A stretch of DNA of 64,000 nt from Phycisphaerae bacterium. GTDB lineage: Bacteria > Planctomycetota > Phycisphaerae > UBA1845 > PWPN01. Every line of letters starts with the position of its first letter. Within the stretch, counting starts at the first letter, position 1. Location: the NCBI GenBank assembly GCA_030372985.1, contig JAUCQB010000161.1, positions 1-64,000 of the forward strand. Direction: 5' to 3'. The notes beneath the pieces were generated by a model. The model saw only the letters and a program-made list of their open reading frames with translations, ran no database searches and was not told the DNA's origin. Position numbers and translations under genes: made by a program. Shown one piece after another: positions 35,562-42,874 of the stretch.

Positions 35562-37133
35562 TCATCGGGCTTTAAGTACAACCGAATCTCGCCGAGCCTT
35601 TGAAGCCATGATCTCGGAGGAATCAGCGCAATTGCTTGCAGGAGTTGCGCTTATGTTCGGCCAGCTTGCGAGAACACCGCAGGCCTCGTCTTGCAGCTTG
35701 GTGTAGGGTTTCACATCATCATCGTCGTCGCTTCTGTCGGGGATCTCGTTGTAGACGAATGAGAAGGCCAGCCATCTGCCGGCGTTGGTTCTGATGTAGC
35801 CGCTGGTCGCGGATACGCCGCCGATGTAGCCGGTCTTGCCCAGAACGCGGCCTTTCAGGTCGGGCATGCGGTCCTTGAGCGAGCCGTCCACGCCGCAAAC
35901 GGTCAGGCTGGCCATGTAGTCTTGACGATCCGGCCGTGCGTACATCACCGCCAGAAGGTCGGTCAACATCCGCGTTGAGACTCGGTTCTGCGGACTGAGG
36001 CCTGAGCCGTCCATCGGAGCGAGCGCCCGGTCGTCGATGCCGTTTTTTCTGAGGAACGCCCGCAGAGCCCGCCCGCCGTTTTCCCACGAACCGGGCACGT
36101 GCCGCCCATGCCTGGCCTCGTAGGCTTGGCCGGTCATCTTGCACAGGCACTCGGCGAAGAGGTTCTGACTGTTCTTGTTAATTCGAGACAAGATGTCGGA
36201 CATCTTCGTCTCGTGAACGGCGATGATCTTGTCGCAGGGCGGGGGCATCACGCCGCCCAACGGCTTGTCCGCCTTTCGGATGCGGCCGTCGACGGTGATA
36301 CCCTTGGCGGCCAGTTGCGTTCGCAGGGCGTCTGCGAAGAACGCCCCGGGATCATCGACCGGCTTGCTCTTGAGTTCGGTCTTTTCCGAGCAGGTGCCGC
36401 CGATCTGGTAGATGTTGCCTTCCTTGAGCTTCACGATGGTCGGAGCGTTTGTCTCAGCGGTAACGCACTCGCTGATGACCTGAACGCTCCCGGCCGGCGG
36501 CATGACTTCATACCGGGCAGCTTTTCCCGACTCGGTGGGATAGATAGTGATATCCACGCTGTTATCGTTGAAGTTCAGACCGGCCGTCGGGGCCGCATAC
36601 CAGTGAAGCAGCCAATGCTTGGGCCAGGTCGGGTGGACCTTGGGAGACTCCTCCAACGCGGAGTCGTCATAGACGATGTCGCCTTTGATTCTGCGGATCC
36701 CGCGTTGCTCAAGCACCGTGACCCAGTCTTGGAGCATGGAAACCGGCGCACGGCCGGCGGCCTTGGCCAGTCGCGGGTCGCCACAAGCGGGGTCGCCCGT
36801 GCCGATCAGCCACAGGTCGTCGCCGTCCATCGCCAGGTAAGTCTTGACCTTGTGGTTCGCCCCGAACATGTCGAGTCCGGCGGCGCTGGTCAGCAGCTTG
36901 AAGTTGCTCGCGGGCGTGCAGGGCTTATCGATCCGGCGGGCGTAGATCTCGCATCGACTGGGCAGTTCGAGCACCCGGGCATGGATGACCACACCCTTGT
37001 CCGCATATCGATCGAGCACCGGATCGAGCCGAGCGGCCAGTTTCGGATCATGAGCGATCCGCGGACCGACACACCCGGCCAAGGCCAGGGTCAGACAGGT
37101 CAGGACAAGCCGATGCGAATGGCCCTTTCTCAT
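35562..37133 (-). CDS. dacB: D-alanyl-D-alanine carboxypeptidase/endopeptidase (PBP4 family, S13), lipoprotein
   Basis: Cleaves peptidoglycan cross-links or terminal D-Ala in the periplasm. 523 residues. A signal with lipobox LALAGC (Cys21) suggests lipid anchoring. Active-site motifs: SxxK at S76-K79 (ASNFKLL), SxN in KNSQNLFAE, and KTG in GKTGYIGG. The large insert between the first two motifs is normal for S13. Two genes of the spmA/spmB type lie directly upstream on the same strand. Confidence 0.94.
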   Translation of the reverse strand: MRKGHSHRLVLTCLTLALAGCVGPRIAHDPKLAARLDPVLDRYADKGVVIHARVLELPSRCEIYARRIDKPCTPASNFKLLTSAAGLDMFGANHKVKTYLAMDGDDLWLIGTGDPACGDPRLAKAAGRAPVSMLQDWVTVLEQRGIRRIKGDIVYDDSALEESPKVHPTWPKHWLLHWYAAPTAGLNFNDNSVDITIYPTESGKAARYEVMPPAGSVQVISECVTAETNAPTIVKLKEGNIYQIGGTCSEKTELKSKPVDDPGAFFADALRTQLAAKGITVDGRIRKADKPLGGVMPPPCDKIIAVHETKMSDILSRINKNSQNLFAECLCKMTGQAYEARHGRHVPGSWENGGRALRAFLRKNGIDDRALAPMDGSGLSPQNRVSTRMLTDLLAVMYARPDRQDYMASLTVCGVDGSLKDRMPDLKGRVLGKTGYIGGVSATSGYIRTNAGRWLAFSFVYNEIPDRSDDDDDVKPYTKLQDEACGVLASWPNISATPASNCADSSEIMASKARRDSVVLKAR

Positions 37134-37155
37134 TTTTACTCTCCGTTTGTGTGCA

Positions 37156-37704
37156 TTATTTGAAAACCAGATGGCAGACGGCGATTGCCGCCAGGATGCC
37201 GGCCGCGTCGGCGATCAGGCCTGCCGCCATCGCATGCCGGATGCGCCGGATCCCGACGGCTCCGAAGTATACCGCGATGATGTAGAAAGTCGTGTCCGCG
37301 CTACCGAAAATCGTCGAGGCCAATCTCGCCTCGAAGGAGTCCGGCTTGTCTCGGATGATTTCGGCTGCCAGCCCCAGTGAACCCGAGCCCGACAGCGGCT
37401 TCATCAGCGCGACCGGCAGCACCTCGGCGGGCATGCCGATCTTCGTGGTGAGAGGGGCCAGCAGGCTTGACACCGCCTCGAGCCCTCCGGAGACACGGAA
37501 CATGCCGATGGCCACGAAGATGGCCACGAGATATGGGAGCATCTGAATGAAAACGCCGAATCCTTCCTTGCCTCCGGCGATGAACGACTCGTACACCTTG
37601 ACCCGCTTGACCATGGCGTACCCGATGATCGCGAAGAAGATAATCGGGATGGTCAACAGCGAGACCTGGTTGACGATCAACTTGAACGCAGACGACTCGT
37701 TCAT
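37156..37704 (-). CDS. spmB: SpmB-like membrane protein
   Basis: 182 residues, several membrane helices with the nucleoside-recognition (Gate) domain pattern: a first helix after residue 15, GKEGFGVFIQMLPYLVAIFVAIGMFR, and PLSGSGSLGLAAEII. Paired with spmA, whose stop overlaps the spmB start by 4 bases (ATGA). In Bacillus these genes affect spore core dehydration; in non-sporulating bacteria they are presumed transporters or envelope proteins. Confidence 0.85.
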   Translation of the reverse strand: MNESSAFKLIVNQVSLLTIPIIFFAIIGYAMVKRVKVYESFIAGGKEGFGVFIQMLPYLVAIFVAIGMFRVSGGLEAVSSLLAPLTTKIGMPAEVLPVALMKPLSGSGSLGLAAEIIRDKPDSFEARLASTIFGSADTTFYIIAVYFGAVGIRRIRHAMAAGLIADAAGILAAIAVCHLVFK

Positions 37705-38717
37705 TGACTGGCTCCTTGGCTGATTGACCGGTCGGATACGGAAGCGGCGTCCCTCTCACTCCCGGATGCAGACTCTTGTGACGGCTCGGCGAGCGCCGCC
37801 CGGACCGAGAAGATGGATAGCTTGCCCAGCAACCGAGCGGCGATGACGGCCACGATGGTCGCGACCGCCCCGCCGATCATGCAGGTTCCGATGATCTCGA
37901 AGGGATCGCTGCAACCGGCCGACTTGCGCACCGCCAGCAGCGTCGTCGGCAGCAGGGCGAAGCCGGCCGTGTTGATCGCCAACAGTGTGACCTGCGAATC
38001 GCTGGCCACGTCAGGGTTCGGATTCAGATCCTGCAGTTCCTTCATGGCCTTGAGTCCGAAGGGCGTGGCGGCGTTGCCCAGGCCGAGGACGGTGGTGGTC
38101 ACGTTCATGAGGATGGCCCCGCTGGCCGGGTGGTCGCGGGGTACCTGCGGAAACAGCAGCCGGATGAGCGGGTGAAAGAGCCGCGCGGCCAACTGCACGA
38201 TTCCGGCGTGCTCCCCGACTTTCATCAGGCCGAGGAACAGCACCATGGCTGCCACCAGTCCCAGAGTGATGTCGAAGCCTTTCTGGGCATAGCTGAAGGC
38301 CGCGTCGGTGAGCGACTGGAGCGTGACCAGCGATCCTCGTTCGACCGTTGTGTTGTTGAGCACGACCTCATACCTGCCGTAATCGTCGCTGTCCCACTTG
38401 AGCAGATGGCCGCCGTTGACCTGTCTGGTGGAGATGAGCCAGGGGCGGCCCCGGTTTTCATCTTTGGCGTCGGCGGACAGGACCAGGTTGCCGGCGTTGA
38501 GCCAAACCGGACAGTCGAACGCCTTGACCTGGCCTTCCGGGCCCTTGAGACGGATGGTCAGGCTGTTGTGGCCCTCCTGAAGTGCCCCGGTCGGAATGGC
38601 GGTCGTGGTCGGCAGGTAATGCTGCCCGACGCACAGACCGAAGGAAACCAGAATCATCAGTCCCCAGATGGTGTTGATATTCAGCAAGCAGCGAAACAGA
38701 CTGCCCAGGATCTTCAT
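37701..38717 (-). CDS. spmA: SpmA-like membrane protein with large soluble insert
   Basis: 338 residues from ATG 38717. A first membrane helix (residues ~10-32, LNINTIWGLMILVSFGLCVG) is followed by about 100 soluble residues, then the Gate-domain part: LGLVAAMVLFLGLMKVGEHAGI, LNVTTTVLGLGNAATPFGLKAM, TLLAINTAGFALLPTTLLAV. Bacillus SpmA is about 196 residues, so the soluble insert is an addition. The Ser/Glu-rich tail is cytoplasmic. Operon with spmB. Confidence 0.85.
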   Translation of the reverse strand: MKILGSLFRCLLNINTIWGLMILVSFGLCVGQHYLPTTTAIPTGALQEGHNSLTIRLKGPEGQVKAFDCPVWLNAGNLVLSADAKDENRGRPWLISTRQVNGGHLLKWDSDDYGRYEVVLNNTTVERGSLVTLQSLTDAAFSYAQKGFDITLGLVAAMVLFLGLMKVGEHAGIVQLAARLFHPLIRLLFPQVPRDHPASGAILMNVTTTVLGLGNAATPFGLKAMKELQDLNPNPDVASDSQVTLLAINTAGFALLPTTLLAVRKSAGCSDPFEIIGTCMIGGAVATIVAVIAARLLGKLSIFSVRAALAEPSQESASGSERDAASVSDRSISQGASQ

Positions 38718-38826
38718 GTGCACGGGCCTCCTCAAGGTGAACGACCTGGCGCGGCGGCAGACCCGGTCGTTGGGCGTAGAGAGTAGCGGAGTCGGCCTGT
38801 TCCGCAAAGGGGTGGTTCGCCGGTGG

Positions 38827-38855
38827 TTGACTCCGCCTGCCCGAGGACCTAGAGT
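38827..38855 (+). promoter_or_regulatory. Sigma-70 promoter of the STAS gene
   Basis: TTGACT (38827-38832), 17 bases, TAGAGT (38850-38855), 40 bases before the ATG. Confidence 0.6.
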
Positions 38856-38894
38856 CTGGGCAGTAGCCCCCTGTGCACGCAGAGGCAAGCGATT

Positions 38895-39260
38895 ATGGCA
38901 AAGGCAAACCTGGTTATTCAGTCGATTCGAGAGGTTACCGTCGTCAACTTCGAGGATTCGTCGATACTGGATACGCTTCAGATCGAGACGATCGGCAGCT
39001 CGCTCTACGACTTGGTCGACAATCGCAACTGCAGGAAGCTCGTTCTGGACTTTTCCCGAGTGCGTTTTCTCTCGTCATCGGCCCTCGGCATGCTGATTAC
39101 GCTGCGCAAGAAGGCCGCTGCCATCAAGGGAGACCTGGCCATTTGTGCCATGCGTGATGATCTGCGCAAGGTCTTCACCATCTCGCGGCTCGACAAGCTC
39201 TTCAACTTCTACAAGAACGAAGAAGAAGCCCTCAATGCCTTCGGCGTCATCGGCATCTGA
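38895..39260 (+). CDS. STAS domain protein (anti-anti-sigma factor-like)
   Basis: 121 residues forming a single STAS domain. The phosphorylation loop reads FSRVRFLSSSALGMLI, with candidate Ser residues at the usual position after the DxS-like strand (LVLDFSRV). It would bind an anti-sigma kinase when unphosphorylated. No kinase (RsbW) or phosphatase gene is adjacent, so its partner lies elsewhere. Its last 14 bases overlap the hydrogenase large-subunit gene tail to tail. Confidence 0.9.
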   Translation: MAKANLVIQSIREVTVVNFEDSSILDTLQIETIGSSLYDLVDNRNCRKLVLDFSRVRFLSSSALGMLITLRKKAAAIKGDLAICAMRDDLRKVFTISRLDKLFNFYKNEEEALNAFGVIGI

Positions 39261-40704
39261 CGTGGCGTCGCAGACTGGCGGCCGGCTTGTGTTTCGGGCT
39301 ATATCTCGGTCGGACCAGATGCACCGAGCACGCCAGGCACGGGTCGAAGGAGTGGACCACGCGCAGGGCTTCGATCGGCTGTGAGGTATCGGCGATCGGG
39401 GTGCCGATGAGGGCTTGCTCGATCGGGCCGGGCTGATTGGCGTCATCGCGGGGTGAGGCGTTCCAGGCCGTTGGAGTGATGACCTGGTAGCGGGCGATCT
39501 TGCCGTCTTCGATGCGAATCCAGTGACCGAGTGCTCCCCGTGGGGCATCCGTCAGGCCGACGCCACTCGCTGCCGCGGGCATGGCTTTCTGGATACAGGC
39601 GGCCTCGCCGGGAACCAGTTGGTTCAGCCAAACGTCCATGGCGTCGGCCACCTGCTTGGTCTCAAGTGCCCGAGCGATCAGCCGATCCATCACCGAGATG
39701 CCGCGACGATACTGGCCGCTGATCCACATCCGGGCCAGCGGGCCAAGCTCATGAACGATCTTCTGATAGCGGGGCGATTTGATCCAGGAATAGGCATCCG
39801 GCTTCTCTGCATCGGGCAGGGTGTCGCCCGAGGCCGGGTTGAGATTGCCGCAATCATCCGTGTACCACGAGTGCTTGACTGACTCGGTGATGTCCGACTG
39901 GTCGAACGAGTGAAACCGGCCATTGGTGTAGCGGCCGCTGGGTAGCAGTCTGGCAGAGCCACCGCTGTCCAGATCGAAGCCGCCATAGACGAGCAGGTTT
40001 CCGCAGCCAGCGCCGATCTGGAAGTAGGTGGGAAACAGAGTTCCCAATGTCCGGGCGTCCGGCACGAGAGAGCTTTCGACGAACGCACGGACTTCGGTCA
40101 GCAGCGAGCGGAACGCGCTGATCTTGTCGCTGGTGACCACGTCGGTCGCGCCGCCGACCACGAAGCTGGCCGCACAGGGCATTCGTCCGCCGAAGATGGC
40201 GCCCATCTGATGAGCTTTGCGCCTGATTGCCAGCGCGGTGATGTAGTGTTCAACCAGCGTCCGTGCGGTCGAACCGCCGATCATGTCAGCGGCGGTGTAA
40301 CCTGGGCTCCACGGCGGCTTGTCCAGGATGCCGGTGGTGTTGATGTAGTCCAGGGCTGCCAGGTGGTAGAAGTGCAGGATGTGCGAGTGCAGGAAGTCGG
40401 TGCCCAGCACGAGGTTGCGCAGGATACGGCCGTTGTGCGGTGGCTTGATGCCGCAAGCGTCTTCCAGGGCCATTGCCGAGGCCAGGCCGTGCCCGATCGG
40501 GCAGACGCCGCAGATGCGCTGCGTGTAGGGCGTGGCGTCGCGCGGATCGCGGCCGATCAGCAGCGTCTCGAATCCGCGGAACATCGTTCCGCTGCAGCGG
40601 GCATCGACGACTTGTTGAACACCGCCGACCGTTTCGACGGTCAGCTCAACTGCCATGTGACCTTCGATCCGGGTAATGGGGTCTATCTTGACAGTCGTCG
40701 GCAT
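39247..40704 (-). CDS. [NiFe] hydrogenase large subunit
   Basis: Carries the NiFe(CN)2CO active site. 485 residues from ATG 40704. N-terminal RIEGH (R12-H16), the proximal pair in RICGVCPIGH (C65, C68), and the C-terminal pair in DPCLACSVH, followed by about 25 residues that would be removed by a maturation protease after His. The small-subunit gene lies 26 bp upstream. The match to group 1 (uptake) enzymes is best, but no hyp or protease gene is in the window. Confidence 0.95.
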   Translation of the reverse strand: MPTTVKIDPITRIEGHMAVELTVETVGGVQQVVDARCSGTMFRGFETLLIGRDPRDATPYTQRICGVCPIGHGLASAMALEDACGIKPPHNGRILRNLVLGTDFLHSHILHFYHLAALDYINTTGILDKPPWSPGYTAADMIGGSTARTLVEHYITALAIRRKAHQMGAIFGGRMPCAASFVVGGATDVVTSDKISAFRSLLTEVRAFVESSLVPDARTLGTLFPTYFQIGAGCGNLLVYGGFDLDSGGSARLLPSGRYTNGRFHSFDQSDITESVKHSWYTDDCGNLNPASGDTLPDAEKPDAYSWIKSPRYQKIVHELGPLARMWISGQYRRGISVMDRLIARALETKQVADAMDVWLNQLVPGEAACIQKAMPAAASGVGLTDAPRGALGHWIRIEDGKIARYQVITPTAWNASPRDDANQPGPIEQALIGTPIADTSQPIEALRVVHSFDPCLACSVHLVRPRYSPKHKPAASLRRHVRCR

Positions 40705-40730
40705 ACGTCCGCCCTTCGTCAGCCTGCTCT

Positions 40731-41639
40731 TCATTTACCCGAGTCAAAGAAAGAACTCATGCCGGGGAACCCCGGATTCACGCATCCGAGACAGGGGCTG
40801 CCTGAGCCGATGCACCAGTTCACGCCGAATCGCCCCGGCTGGCCCGTGTTCCACTTCCGCAGGTAGCAGTCGGCATAGGTTGACTCGCCGCGGCAGCCGA
40901 GATTGACTAGGCAGCCGTCGCTGCCGAGCGAGCCGGCCATGCATTCGTCGCCGTTCTTGCAGCGCCTTTCACAGTAGTCGTGAATTCGGTTCTCGAAGAA
41001 CACCATCGGTCGGCGGTTGGCATCCAACGGCGGGGCCTGCTTGTGCTTGAGCAGATGGGCGATGGTGCCAACGATCCAGTCGGGGTGCGACGGGCAACCG
41101 GGTATGTTGATGATCCGAGCGTCGTCGCCCAGGATGCCGCTGACACTCTTGGCCGCGGTCGGGTTGGTATTGGCCGAGACCAGGCCGCCGAACGCCGCGC
41201 ACGTGCCGACGGCAAGGATGAACCGAGCCGCAGGTGCGAAGTCGACCAGGGCCTGCTGCATGGTCTTGCCTTCCCAAACGGTGCAGAACTTGCCGGCCGC
41301 ACCCGTGGGGATGGCCCCTTCGATTACGAGAATGTAGCCGCCCAGACCGCGTCGCTTCTCCGCGGCCGACACCGTCAGCTCGCCCGCCGCCGCCGACAGC
41401 GTGGGGTGGTACTCCAGATCGATCACGTTCTGTAGCAGGTCGTCGGCGGTGGCGTAGTAGACACTGTTGAGCAGCGAGGTGGAGCAACCGCTGCAGCTCT
41501 GGCCTTGCAGCCAGATGACGGGAGGATGCGACTTGCCGGCCAGCGCCTGCTGAAGCTGGGCCACGGCCCTGCCGGCAAGGCCGGGAGCGGCCAACACCGT
41601 GGCAGAGGCCTTCAACAGGTCGCGTCGGCTGATATGCAT
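40731..41639 (-). CDS. [NiFe] hydrogenase small subunit, Tat-exported
   Basis: Electron-transfer subunit with three Fe-S clusters. 302 residues. Residues 1-28 are a Tat signal (SRRDLLK followed by a hydrophobic stretch). Cluster ligands are seen in QGQSCSGCSTS, GTCAAFGG, IPGCPSHPDWIVG, HDYCERRC, NLGCRGE and the final SPCLGCVNPGF. There is no C-terminal membrane anchor, so the enzyme is probably soluble in the periplasm, as in Desulfovibrio. The large subunit would be co-exported with it. Confidence 0.95.
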   Translation of the reverse strand: MHISRRDLLKASATVLAAPGLAGRAVAQLQQALAGKSHPPVIWLQGQSCSGCSTSLLNSVYYATADDLLQNVIDLEYHPTLSAAAGELTVSAAEKRRGLGGYILVIEGAIPTGAAGKFCTVWEGKTMQQALVDFAPAARFILAVGTCAAFGGLVSANTNPTAAKSVSGILGDDARIINIPGCPSHPDWIVGTIAHLLKHKQAPPLDANRRPMVFFENRIHDYCERRCKNGDECMAGSLGSDGCLVNLGCRGESTYADCYLRKWNTGQPGRFGVNWCIGSGSPCLGCVNPGFPGMSSFFDSGK

Positions 41640-41810
41640 CAGGAGTCCTCCAAGCCCCTACATGTAGCTGAACGTCGACCGAGATACAAGGATTGCATTC
41701 GGCAGTTGACTCAAAGCCGCGCGGATCGACCCGATCTGCCGACGGACAATCTGGCATGATGTCCGGCGGGCACGACACATGTCCCGAGCAAAGGACACAG
41801 AGCAGCGCCG

Positions 41811-42794
41811 TCAGATCTTTTTGCCATCCTTGCGTGCCTGGTTGATCTGCTCGCGGCTGCGGTGACGATATTCGCGAAGCGATTCGATCTGATACCGTTT
41901 GAGCAGGTCACGAACGAGTACGCCGGGCTTGGTCGATTTCAGCAGGTACCACCCTTCCATGTCGTACTGGCCTTGCGACTCGACGTCGCCGACGTGCTCC
42001 TTCAAGAGCCGCTCGATCTTCTCCTTGTTGAAGTCCCGATGGACCAGAGTGCGATCGAGGTCGAGTGTGGCAATGAAGTGGTCGGGACGCGGCCTCTCGA
42101 TCGGCTCCATCGGACGACCGGTCATGTCGATCATGTTGCCCTTGCCGACGGGTACTACGTAGTAATTGTGGCACATGGCATAACCGTTGAGCGGTATGCC
42201 GCCGCCGTAGGCGCTGGGCCAGAAGACGATTTCGGCGCCTTTTCGTTCGGCCTCCTGCCACAGCTCATCGAAATTGGCGTCGAAACAGGTGAGAATGCTG
42301 ATCCGCCCGAAGTCGAGATCGAAGACCTTGACTCCCTCCTCGCTGACATTCACGCCTTCACCCCAATACACGAAGACCTTGCGGTAGTAGCCGGCAACTC
42401 CGCCCTTGCGGTCCAGGATGACGGCGGTGTTGTACACTCTGCCATCGGCGGCCTGCTCGCGGATCGGGCAGATGACGTACATGTGGTGCTTCCTGGCCAT
42501 TTCTCCAACGGCGCTGGTGATCGGTCCGGGGACGGGCTCGGCCTTGTCGTCGCCGGCGAATTCCTCCGGCAAACAGGCGATGTCCACGCCGCTCTTGCCG
42601 GCCGTCTCCAGATGATCGAGAGCCAGCTTGAGCTTCTCATCCCGTTTGCCGCCGAAGCCGATCGTAATCGCGGCGACCTTCACTTGGCGGCCGGGCAAGT
42701 CCTTGCGGCCCTGCGGCTCGGCTGAGATTGCCGCAGAGGTCAACACCGCCAACAACAACACGGATTTCGTCAAAGTCTGATCAAACGCGTCCAC
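41811..42794 (-). CDS. Exported carbon-nitrogen hydrolase (nitrilase superfamily)
   Basis: About 327 residues. I prefer GTG 42794, which follows a perfect GGAGGT, over ATG 42806, which contains it. The N-terminus is a signal peptide (LLLAVLTSAAISA). The catalytic triad is Glu in CLPEEFAGD, Lys in YYRKVFVYWGEG and Cys in LTCFDANFDELW. The last ~60 residues are an extra Lys/Arg-rich tail. The substrate (an amide or nitrile outside the cytoplasm) is unknown. It starts 80 bp after polA and may be co-transcribed with it. Confidence 0.85.
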   Translation of the reverse strand: MDAFDQTLTKSVLLLAVLTSAAISAEPQGRKDLPGRQVKVAAITIGFGGKRDEKLKLALDHLETAGKSGVDIACLPEEFAGDDKAEPVPGPITSAVGEMARKHHMYVICPIREQAADGRVYNTAVILDRKGGVAGYYRKVFVYWGEGVNVSEEGVKVFDLDFGRISILTCFDANFDELWQEAERKGAEIVFWPSAYGGGIPLNGYAMCHNYYVVPVGKGNMIDMTGRPMEPIERPRPDHFIATLDLDRTLVHRDFNKEKIERLLKEHVGDVESQGQYDMEGWYLLKSTKPGVLVRDLLKRYQIESLREYRHRSREQINQARKDGKKI

Positions 42795-42874
42795 GATTAC
42801 CTCCATACATGGTGGGGTGTTGCCGAAACCGCCCGTCGTTCTGACAGTCTCGTCGGCCCGCACTGGATAGAGAC

